NCBI GenBank assembly: GCA_025356915.1
Contig: JANXQG010000244.1
Location: 1-7,744, forward strand
DNA from: Planctomycetota bacterium
GTDB lineage: Bacteria > Planctomycetota > Planctomycetia > Pirellulales > Thermoguttaceae
DNA: 7,744 bases
Reading direction: 5' to 3'
Shown here: piece after piece, positions 1-5,788 of the stretch
How the letters are laid out: each line of letters begins with the position of its first letter
How positions within the stretch are numbered: the stretch's first letter is position 1
The notes under the pieces: generated by a model
Database searches by the model: none
What the model saw: only the letters and a program-made list of their open reading frames with translations
Told to the model about the DNA's origin: nothing
Made by a program: the position numbers and the translations under genes

Positions 1-60
1 GAGCATAATTACTCGCTCAAGCGAAAGCCTGGCGGCGAGAAGCTGACGCTCAAGAAGTAG
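1..60 (+). CDS. C-terminal tail of an unidentified plus-strand protein (5' end outside window)
   Basis: Frame 1 is open from the window edge and gives 19 residues ending in a TAG stop at 58-60. The peptide is strongly basic (six lysines and one arginine in 19 residues) and ends ...GGEKLTLKK. Codon choice (AAG for Lys, CTC/CTG for Leu, GGC for Gly) is like that of the real genes in the window, which is the main argument that it is coding. It would be convergent with the cysteine-cluster gene at 321-776. There is too little sequence to assign a family, and a chance open frame of this length is possible. Confidence 0.45.
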   Translation, partial: EHNYSLKRKPGGEKLTLKK

Positions 61-320
61 AGATGGATCGGTAGTGATCATGGCAGCAGGCAGCCTAGCA
101 TGGAGCATTTCCTGGCTGTTACAAGCAGCAATTCAAATACCGCAGCGAAGATCTTTTTCGTGAGGTCGGAATTCGTGTCAGTAAGTCTCAACTATATAAT
201 ATCTTACGCTTCCAGGATGGTCGGCTGCAAGTGAGAAAACTCGGCCCAAGTCTGCCATTGACCAGGGCAAATCACGAGAGATCTGCCATTTTGGCAGGGC
301 AAGATTGCAAAAAACGCATA
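61..320. other. Convergent intergenic region, no gene seen
   Basis: These 260 bases separate the putative plus-strand tail from the stop codon of the minus-strand cysteine-cluster gene. They are more AT-rich than the flanking genes, and no open frame here has convincing coding character; the minus-strand frame starting near 429 overlaps the real gene out of phase. The only structure I see is the duplicated TGCC/GGCA element at 251-302. No stem followed by a clear T-run was found for either converging gene. Confidence 0.6.
251..302. repeat. Two copies of a 20-21 bp element with TGCC/GGCA arms
   Basis: Copy 1 (251-270) and copy 2 (282-302) share TCTGCCATT at the left and CAGGGCAA at the right, separated by 3 or 4 variable bases. 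Start-to-start spacing is 31 bases. In each copy the TGCC and GGCA arms are complementary. Copy 2 forms a perfect 6 bp stem, CTGCCA with TGGCAG, around a TTT loop at 283-297. The element lies just past the stop of the 321-776 gene, so it could act as a 3'-end RNA structure or be a small dispersed repeat. No T-run follows on either strand. Confidence 0.5.
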
Positions 321-776
321 TTACTTGGGTTTTTGGCTGCGAAAACTCTCGCCACGACGTGGGCCTAGCACGGCCTCTGCGTATTCCGCTACCTGTTCGG
401 CCGTTTCCCAATAGTGATCGTAGACCCAATTCTCGTCGTACTCACACTTGTCGGTCGTGTAGGCGCGACAGATCTTGGGACGAGTTTCATAGATACCACA
501 GAGGCTGTTGGGCTGCAGGTGCTTACAAGGCGTGTGGACGATCAGATACCAGTCGCCGCCTTCGATGAAGACGCTCGCCCTCTCGTGCAATAAAAACCAT
601 CGCATGTGGTCAAAGTCGCGCCAAGTGGTCGGCTTATCCATCGCCAGGGCGAAGTAGCGGCAGCATTTCGCCGTGCAAAAAGAACACAAACACTCACCGG
701 GATTGAGATCCTCTCGGCTAGGTTTGCCGCATTTCAACTGCGATGGATCGAGAATATCAAGCGCGGTCGTGGACAT
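321..776 (-). CDS. YkgJ-type cysteine-cluster protein (putative Fe-S or Zn binding)
   Basis: This 151-residue protein has the hallmark of the CxxCxxCC family (Pfam YkgJ, PF03692), putative zinc- or iron-chelating proteins of unresolved biochemical role. The cluster C29-x-C31-x2-C34-x3-C38-C39 is followed by C84, C93, the conserved YETRPKICRAY segment (R99-P100, C103) and C111; this spacing is typical of the family. There is no signal peptide or membrane segment, so it is probably cytoplasmic. The ATG at 776 lies only 4 bases after the stop of the acyl-CoA synthetase gene. A GGTGA ribosome-binding-like sequence sits inside the end of that gene, so the two are probably co-transcribed and translationally coupled. 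The C-terminal 20 residues are polar and basic, probably disordered. Family assignment is firm; the function is unknown. Confidence 0.9.
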   Translation of the reverse strand: MSTTALDILDPSQLKCGKPSREDLNPGECLCSFCTAKCCRYFALAMDKPTTWRDFDHMRWFLLHERASVFIEGGDWYLIVHTPCKHLQPNSLCGIYETRPKICRAYTTDKCEYDENWVYDHYWETAEQVAEYAEAVLGPRRGESFRSQKPK

Positions 777-780
777 GCTC

Positions 781-2961
781 TCACTTCACCAACGACGGAC
801 AACTCCCGCCGCAGGGACAGGGGTCGGGCTTGCGCAACATCACGCGGCTGTCGGCCACCGAGCAACCTTGCCCGCGGGCGTGGACGATCAGCGGGTTGAT
901 ATCCAGCTCGGAAATCTCCGGATGGTTGCAGACCATGTGTGAAAGCCGCAGCAGGATATCGACGATGGCATCGACGTCCGCCGGCGGTTTGCCGCGGAAG
1001 CCATCGAGTATCTTGAATGCCTTGATCGACCGGACCATGCGCTGGGCCGAGATCTGCCACATGGGGGCCAAGCGAAAGGTGACGTCCTTGAGAACCTCGA
1101 CCATCGTACCACCCAAGCCGAACATCATGAGCGGCCCGAAGCGGGCGTCACGACTGGCACCCAGGATCACCTCGACGCCCTTGGGAGCCATCTGCTCGAC
1201 GAGAATCCCCCGAATCTTCGCTCCCGGCACGTGCTTCTGCACGTTTTCATGGATTTGAGCATAAGCCGCCCGTGCCTGATCGGCACCTACCACCTTGAGG
1301 ATCACGCCACCAGCGTCGTATTTGTGAATCACGTCGGCCGACATGACTTTCATGGCCAACGGCCCACCGATCTCGGTGGCCAGTTTGGCCGCTTCGTCGG
1401 GCGAGCAGGCAACATCGCTCTTCAGCAGCGGCAGACCATAGCACGCCAGCAACGGGCGGCACTCGGCCTGGCCCATGTAATAGCTGTCCTTGTCGCCTAA
1501 TGTCTTTTCCACAATCTTCCGCGCTCCGGCCACATCGCAGTCGGCCAGATCGATCATCACGCGGTTCGGAACTTCTTGCAGCGTCACCAGACGAACCGCC
1601 GCGGCCAAGGCTCGCACGCCGTCCTCCGGGAATGGATAGTTGGGAATGTGCGCCTTGCGGAGAATTGCCACGCCGGCGGCCACATCGCGAACGCCCATGA
1701 ACGAGCAGACAACCGGTTTGTTGATGCCCTTGACCGCCTCGGGCACAACGGCGGCTGTCTCTTCGATTTCGGTCATCGACTGTGGCGTGAGAATGACGAT
1801 ACCCATATCGACGCCTGGATCTTCCAGCACCGTGCGGACGGCCGCCTTGTAGCGATCACTGCGCGCGTCGCCGATCACGTCAACCGGGTTGCGGAGCGAG
1901 GCCGTGGCAGGAAGCGAGGGGCGAAGTTTATCCTTTGTGGCCTCGGACAACTCGGCCAACTGTAGACCGTTGCGGACTGCGGCATCGGTGGCCATGATGC
2001 CCGGGCCGCCGGCATTGGTGATGATCGCCACCCGTGGCCCCTTGGGCAGCGGTTGTGTGGTATAAAGCGCTGCGTAGTCGAACAATTCGGCAATCGTATC
2101 CACTCGCTGTACGCCGCTTTGTGCCAAGAGGGCGTCATAGACCGAGTCCGAGCCGGCCAGCGAACCCGTGTGACTGCTGACCGCCTTGGCACCTTCCGGC
2201 GACCGGCCCGACTTCAAACAAAGCATCGGCTTGTGCGTTTCCCAGAAAATCTTACGGGCACGCTCGATAAACTGCCGGCCGTTGCTCACGTCTTCCAGAT
2301 ACATGGCAATCACTGCGGTGTCTTCGTCCTGGGCCAGATAGTCCAGCAGGTCGATCTCGTTCACATCGGCCTTATTGCCGAAACTGATGAACTTGCTGAA
2401 GCCCATGTTACGTTCCTCGGCGTAATCCAGCACCGAGGTGCAAAGCGCGCCGCTTTGCGAAAGGAAACCGAGGTTACCCGCAGCAGGCATCTTGCGGCCG
2501 AATGTAGCGTTCATCCGCACATCGAAATGCGTGTTAATCACCCCCAGACAGTTGGGGCCGATCAGCGGAATGCCAGCCGCTTGGACCTTCTCGCGAAGTT
2601 TGTCTTCCATCGCCGCACCTTCCGGCCCGACTTCCTTGAAACCGGCCGAAATCACCACCATGCCGCGGACCTTCTTGGCGATCGCTTCATCGGTCACGCT
2701 CAACGCTGCAGCGGAAGGGACGATCAACACGGCCAAATCCACCGGGCCTGGCACATCACTGAGCGTGGGATAGGCGAACACGCCCATTACATTGGTGGCC
2801 TTGGGATTGATAGGATAGACGGGCCCATTGAAACCAGAGTACAACAAGTTGCGGAAAATATCGTTGCCCACTGTGCCAGGCCGCGTCGATGCGCCGACCA
2901 CGGCGATCGATTTGGGGGAAAGGATACCATTGAGCCTGGAACAACTCGTACCACTGGACAT
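781..2961 (-). CDS. Fused NDP-forming acyl-CoA synthetase (acetate--CoA ligase, ADP-forming family)
   Basis: Family members interconvert acyl-CoA + ADP + Pi with acid + ATP + CoA in the cytoplasm, usually making ATP from acetyl-CoA or related thioesters. The 726 residues match the alpha-beta fused form. A CoA-binding Rossmann domain (about 9-135) contains VVGAS at 21-25. Succinyl-CoA-ligase-like domains follow (about 155-460), with SSHTGSLAG carrying the expected phosphohistidine, H264. A C-terminal ATP-grasp domain (about 490-710) has MKVMSADVIHKYDAGGV, where H546 matches the second phosphotransfer histidine, and FGLGGTMVEVLKD near 614-626. The start is well supported: AGGAG lies 8 bases before the ATG. 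An unusual feature is the final stretch after residue 711, a cysteine-rich tail PCPCGGSCPS. Substrate (acetate, propionate, branched or aryl acids) cannot be read from sequence. Protein acetyltransferases of the Pat type share the core domains, but no GNAT domain is present here. Confidence 0.93.
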   Translation of the reverse strand: MSSGTSCSRLNGILSPKSIAVVGASTRPGTVGNDIFRNLLYSGFNGPVYPINPKATNVMGVFAYPTLSDVPGPVDLAVLIVPSAAALSVTDEAIAKKVRGMVVISAGFKEVGPEGAAMEDKLREKVQAAGIPLIGPNCLGVINTHFDVRMNATFGRKMPAAGNLGFLSQSGALCTSVLDYAEERNMGFSKFISFGNKADVNEIDLLDYLAQDEDTAVIAMYLEDVSNGRQFIERARKIFWETHKPMLCLKSGRSPEGAKAVSSHTGSLAGSDSVYDALLAQSGVQRVDTIAELFDYAALYTTQPLPKGPRVAIITNAGGPGIMATDAAVRNGLQLAELSEATKDKLRPSLPATASLRNPVDVIGDARSDRYKAAVRTVLEDPGVDMGIVILTPQSMTEIEETAAVVPEAVKGINKPVVCSFMGVRDVAAGVAILRKAHIPNYPFPEDGVRALAAAVRLVTLQEVPNRVMIDLADCDVAGARKIVEKTLGDKDSYYMGQAECRPLLACYGLPLLKSDVACSPDEAAKLATEIGGPLAMKVMSADVIHKYDAGGVILKVVGADQARAAYAQIHENVQKHVPGAKIRGILVEQMAPKGVEVILGASRDARFGPLMMFGLGGTMVEVLKDVTFRLAPMWQISAQRMVRSIKAFKILDGFRGKPPADVDAIVDILLRLSHMVCNHPEISELDINPLIVHARGQGCSVADSRVMLRKPDPCPCGGSCPSLVK
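786..790 (-). promoter_or_regulatory. Ribosome-binding-like site for the cysteine-cluster gene, inside the upstream gene
   Basis: On the minus strand GGTGA lies 9 bases before the ATG at 776 and falls within the last codons of the acyl-CoA synthetase. With the 4-base intergenic gap this favours translation by ribosomes terminating on the upstream gene. Confidence 0.45.
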
Positions 2962-2969
2962 GCGAGAAA

Positions 2970-2974
2970 CTCCT
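2970..2974 (-). promoter_or_regulatory. Shine-Dalgarno site of the acyl-CoA synthetase
   Basis: A perfect AGGAG on the minus strand sits 8 bases upstream of the ATG at 2961. It fixes this start codon, and is the clearest ribosome binding site in the window. Confidence 0.8.
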
Positions 2975-3054
2975 ATCGATTGCTAAGGCGAGCACTCCGA
3001 CTCGCCGATCGCGACGGTTATGCTGGAAGAAAATAATTAATGATGCCAAAAGCC

Positions 3055-3083
3055 ATTATCTCGCAAGGGCGAAACGACAACAA
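3055..3083 (-). promoter_or_regulatory. Candidate sigma70-type promoter for the acyl-CoA synthetase operon
   Basis: On the minus strand TTGTTG (3078-3083) and GATAAT (3055-3060) are separated by exactly 17 bases. The -10 box matches consensus at five of six positions; the -35 box matches only its TTG. It would give a leader of roughly 85 bases before the ATG at 2961. Prediction is by eye, and AT-rich intergenic DNA often contains such matches. Confidence 0.35.
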
Positions 3084-3107
3084 GGGGAGTTACGCGTCCA
3101 AGTTTAC

Positions 3108-3142
3108 AAAAAAACCATGGGATTATTATTGAACCAATATGG
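3108..3142 (-). terminator. Weak candidate intrinsic terminator after the exonuclease gene
   Basis: Read on the minus strand, a CCAT...ATGG stem (3139-3142 pairing with 3115-3118, plus a possible inner GG/CC step) is followed directly by seven T residues (3108-3114). The stem is short with a large loop, so stability is doubtful. Position, downstream of the exonuclease stop and upstream of the candidate promoter, is what a terminator would need. Confidence 0.25.
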
Positions 3143-3289
3143 CAATCTTAGGGTCAGACTCAAGTTTTGAGCCACCGCCACAAGAGGGATATCTGGTATT
3201 CCGGCTTCCGGCAGTTTTCCGCATAGGAAAGAAACGCTGAGGTGACAATTAACAGGTAGGCTCGACAAGGGACGAAGTCGAGGTAGAGA

Positions 3290-4102
3290 TCACTTCCACG
3301 GGTTCGGCCAGTCGCCCCAACAGTCCAGGTAATGCTGATAAGCCGGCAATTGGGCGGCCTTCTGTTCGAGCCAGGTCTTGACTTCGGCAACGATCTCCTG
3401 CTCCGCGTCGATCGAGAGTTGCCCAATAAGCACACGGCTGCGGAGGAAAACGAAGTAGGTGTCCAGGACGTCGCAGCGGCAGTAATCGTTGATCTCGGCC
3501 AGCTTACCGAGATCGTAAAGATCCTGGACCATGTTGCCTTGTACGTCCATTTTGCCGGGCTTGCCGATCAAATTGGCCGCCAGGTTCAATCCGCCATTGA
3601 ACCGCGTGCTGCCGAAGTTGGTCAGCAGCTCGCAGAGGTCAATATGGGCCGTCGTGTTGTAGCGGTTCCGCGATTGCTCGGAAGGTTTGCCGGTCGATTC
3701 AAACCAGCCGGGCAGGCTCAGGCCATAACGGAAGGCGGTCAGTTCCAGGAGTGGCAGATCAAACCCACGGCCGTTGAAGCTTACGAGGGTCGGCCGGTGA
3801 TATTTCTCCCACCCGCGCCAGAAATTCTCCGCGATCACGTGCGGGCGAAACTGCGGTTCATCGAGTACAACGACATCGACGAGGCGGAAATCGGCTGCAA
3901 CCTTGCCCACCGCGACGGAGATCGGTATCTGGAACGTGTAAGGAATAAAGTCGCTTTGAAACTTCTCGAGCAGTTCGGCCCGATAGCGGCGAACGCCTTC
4001 GGCCGGCGTCAGCGACTGGCCCGGGTAGCGGAGTTTGGCCACGAGCGGCGCATCGGCGATACTTTCAATGTCAAAGACGAGGTAACGGATCGAGGCTGGC
4101 AT
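3290..4102 (-). CDS. Predicted 3'-5' exonuclease related to the PolB exonuclease domain (DEDDy)
   Basis: This 270-residue protein looks like a stand-alone RNase H-fold exonuclease of the PolB-like group (Pfam DNA_pol_B_exo2, PF10108). The three exonuclease motifs are intact: ExoI FDIES (D11, E13), ExoII VSFNGRGFDLPLL (N110, D115) and ExoIII YCRCD (Y207, D211), giving the DEDDy set that binds two metal ions. The conserved HIDL (154-157) is also present. No polymerase domain or signal peptide is seen, so it is a cytoplasmic single-domain nuclease of unproven substrate. The ATG at 4102 is the only ATG start in frame before an upstream stop (TGA at 4139-4141); there is no Shine-Dalgarno match before it, only a pyrimidine-rich stretch. 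It follows the cytochromes by 115 bases in the same direction, but no functional link is evident. Confidence 0.88.
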   Translation of the reverse strand: MPASIRYLVFDIESIADAPLVAKLRYPGQSLTPAEGVRRYRAELLEKFQSDFIPYTFQIPISVAVGKVAADFRLVDVVVLDEPQFRPHVIAENFWRGWEKYHRPTLVSFNGRGFDLPLLELTAFRYGLSLPGWFESTGKPSEQSRNRYNTTAHIDLCELLTNFGSTRFNGGLNLAANLIGKPGKMDVQGNMVQDLYDLGKLAEINDYCRCDVLDTYFVFLRSRVLIGQLSIDAEQEIVAEVKTWLEQKAAQLPAYQHYLDCWGDWPNPWK

Positions 4103-4217
4103 GAGGGGGGAGCTAGGAGTTGGTTGTCGCTTACGGCTTCATAATATTCATCCATTCTAATCTCATGCTTCCTTAAGCAGAAGCGGCACTTCCGGTTCTG
4201 AGTGCAAGCCCAAATGG
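4103..4217. other. Short spacer between NapC-type cytochrome and exonuclease genes
   Basis: These 115 bases carry only small inverted repeats, such as GCACT/AGTGC at 4186-4205 (just after the cytochrome stop) and GCTTC/GAAGC at 4167-4184, with no following T-run. A -10-like TATTAT on the minus strand (4141-4146) has no matching -35. I cannot decide whether the exonuclease has its own promoter. Confidence 0.4.
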
Positions 4218-5723
4218 CTACAAGGACTTTGATCCCTGCTTCTCCGCCGGCACCGCCTTCGTTGCATCCACGCGCGTGGAGGTGGAGTTTTGTTGGACGG
4301 GCGCGGGGAGCGAGACCTTCGGCTCCTCGACCTTCAACTGCCGGCATACTTCGGCCAAGCGTTGAGTGACTTCCCGCACAACCTTGGTGGCGTAGTGCAT
4401 GTTGTGGATATCGTTGCCCTTGGTCAGTAAGTCCAGATCGTGACGCAGCTTGCCAATCTCCTCGACGAGCTTGGCAGGGCGGTCACCGGGCTGCTTGGCT
4501 GCGGTTTCCACCTTCGTCATCGTGGCCTGGAGTATGGGCAGTGCACTCCGCAGGCTGATGTGATAGGCCTCGAATTGCTTCACGGTGGCCGCGTCGTGGC
4601 AGACCGAACACATGGCCTTGGAGCCGCGCACAAGTTCGGTACCCGTCGAAGAAGTTTCCCGAACGGTGTGGCAGGTACGGCACTCGACGCGAATACCGAT
4701 CATCAGGTTAGAGTCCTGGGAAACTGCCTTCGTCCCCGTTTCCTCAAGCAGCCTGGCTCCCCTTCCCTGGAGCAGATTGACCTGCTCCTGGTGATGGTTC
4801 GGGTGGCAAGACTGACAATCGCTGGAGGCGTGCTCGAGCTTCTTGAGATCCAGCGCGTGCAGGATAGGCGAGTGGCATTGGATGCAATCAACTTTGTGAT
4901 CGGTAACGTGCTTCTTGTGCATGAATTCGTGATCTTGGATATGCTCCAAGTCGCCCTCGCGGTTGTGACAGGAGAGACAGCGTTCGCGGGGCACTTCGCC
5001 TTTGCCGCGGATCAGGTCGCCATGGCAGCTCTTGCAATCGACGCCTTTCTTGAAGGCCAGCTCATGCGTGAATTTTACGCCACCGCCCAGATCGAACTCC
5101 CGCTGGGGAATCTGGTGGCAATGCGTGCAGGCACTGAGCTTCTCGTTGAACGGCTGGTCTTTGAAGTGGCAGAGGAAGCAGGTGGTGGTGGTCACGGTCA
5201 TGTGCTTACCTTGCACGATCTGGCTGTGGCAACTCGTGCAGCGGAGGGTCTTGCCTCGGCGGCCCTCTTGCAAGTGTGGCGTATGATCGAAGGGAATGCC
5301 ATGAAAATCGACTTTGCCGGAGAGCATGCGGGTTTCATGGCAACCGGAGCGGAGGCAACTGGCGTCGGGAATTTCAGCCGACGGCCGCGTGCCCGCACTG
5401 GCGGTGACATACTTGAGCAATTGCACAAGGCCGAGCATCTTGCCGCGAAGCTTGCCGCCAACCCCCGGCGGGAAATGGCACTCGACACAGGTCACGTCCT
5501 TATGGCTCGATTGTTGCCACGACTTATAGTAAGGCTCCATGATGTGGCAACTGTTGCAGAACACGGGGCGAGAAGTATACCAGCCAGCCGCCGCAGCCAT
5601 GACCACCATCAGAAACAGCCATGCGGCGAGTACGGCCAAGGTGGGATAGAGAATGGCTCGCACCTTCCGCCAGAGGGAACGAGGAGGGTGAGCGGCGGGC
5701 GAGGGCGTGTTCGAGGGTTCCAT
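4218..5723 (-). CDS. NapC/NirT-type membrane-anchored multiheme cytochrome c (12 heme sites)
   Basis: Probable quinol-oxidising cytochrome that passes electrons to periplasmic partners. In the 501-residue protein a cytoplasmic N-terminus leads to one membrane helix (about 24-48). The NapC/NirT signature CNSCH-IMEPYYKSW...CVECHFPPG follows (hemes at C56 and C79). Further sites start at C162, C182, C199, C230, C249, C280, C303, C348 and C372. With an atypical CX4CH at C123-H129 this makes twelve. After residue 385 comes a helical segment with a GNDIHNMHYA motif (436-445), as in many multiheme cytochromes, and then a Pro/Ala/Lys-rich tail. NapC and NrfH have four hemes; the closest plan I know is Geobacter ImcH with seven, so this is an extended version. 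An in-frame TTG at 5747 would add eight residues, but the ATG at 5723 has a better ribosome binding site. The gene lies 65 bases after the b/c fusion gene, probably one operon. Confidence 0.9.
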   Translation of the reverse strand: MEPSNTPSPAAHPPRSLWRKVRAILYPTLAVLAAWLFLMVVMAAAAGWYTSRPVFCNSCHIMEPYYKSWQQSSHKDVTCVECHFPPGVGGKLRGKMLGLVQLLKYVTASAGTRPSAEIPDASCLRSGCHETRMLSGKVDFHGIPFDHTPHLQEGRRGKTLRCTSCHSQIVQGKHMTVTTTTCFLCHFKDQPFNEKLSACTHCHQIPQREFDLGGGVKFTHELAFKKGVDCKSCHGDLIRGKGEVPRERCLSCHNREGDLEHIQDHEFMHKKHVTDHKVDCIQCHSPILHALDLKKLEHASSDCQSCHPNHHQEQVNLLQGRGARLLEETGTKAVSQDSNLMIGIRVECRTCHTVRETSSTGTELVRGSKAMCSVCHDAATVKQFEAYHISLRSALPILQATMTKVETAAKQPGDRPAKLVEEIGKLRHDLDLLTKGNDIHNMHYATKVVREVTQRLAEVCRQLKVEEPKVSLPAPVQQNSTSTRVDATKAVPAEKQGSKSL

Positions 5724-5732
5724 GGATAAGTT

Positions 5733-5738
5733 CTCTTC
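5733..5738 (-). promoter_or_regulatory. Ribosome-binding-like site that decides the NapC-type cytochrome start
   Basis: On the minus strand GAAGAG lies 9 bases before the ATG at 5723. The alternative TTG at 5747 has no purine-rich match in front of it, and the N-terminal length from the ATG already suits a membrane anchor. Confidence 0.45.
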
Positions 5739-5788
5739 AGCGTGCAACAGTCAGTCGAATCAGTCCGGTCGGTCGGAATTTTTTAGTT

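Larger units (their letters stand above)
2975..3289. other. Intergenic region between exonuclease and acyl-CoA synthetase
   Basis: About 315 bases without a credible gene. It is more AT-rich than its surroundings, especially 3030-3150. It holds a candidate promoter (3055-3083) and a candidate terminator (3108-3142), described separately. Other small structures are a 6 bp stem CTCGAC/GTCGAG at 3261-3282, just after the exonuclease stop, and a tandem TTCCGGC doublet at 3199-3212. The size and composition suggest that the synthetase/YkgJ pair is a separate transcription unit from the cytochrome/exonuclease genes. Confidence 0.5.

Noticed and set aside
352..362. CCACGACGTGG palindrome near the end of the YkgJ-like gene
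   Set aside because: It lies inside coding sequence, has only a 3-base loop with a 4 bp stem, and nothing around it suggests a regulator site.
178..429. An 83-codon minus-strand open frame overlapping the end of the YkgJ-like gene
   Set aside because: It overlaps a well-supported gene in another frame, has no motif, and its N-terminal part is an out-of-frame reading of that gene.
2053..3036. A 327-codon plus-strand open frame opposite the acyl-CoA synthetase
   Set aside because: The minus-strand gene has full domain and catalytic motif support and a strong ribosome binding site; the plus-strand product is rich in His and Arg with no domain, typical of a shadow frame.
3261..3282. CTCGAC/GTCGAG stem just after the exonuclease stop, as a terminator
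   Set aside because: The 6 bp stem has a 10-base loop and no T-run follows on the minus strand; too weak to call.
3332..4144. A 270-codon plus-strand open frame opposite the exonuclease
   Set aside because: The minus-strand frame carries all three exonuclease motifs; the other frame shows none and is antisense over almost its whole length.
4440..5729. A 429-codon open frame on the plus strand opposite the NapC-type cytochrome
   Set aside because: It is antisense to a gene with twelve heme motifs. Its translation has no recognisable family, and long antisense frames are common in GC-rich coding DNA.
5724..5747. TTG at 5747 as the start of the NapC-type cytochrome
   Set aside because: It has no ribosome-binding match and adds only eight residues; the ATG at 5723 has GAAGAG at a suitable distance.
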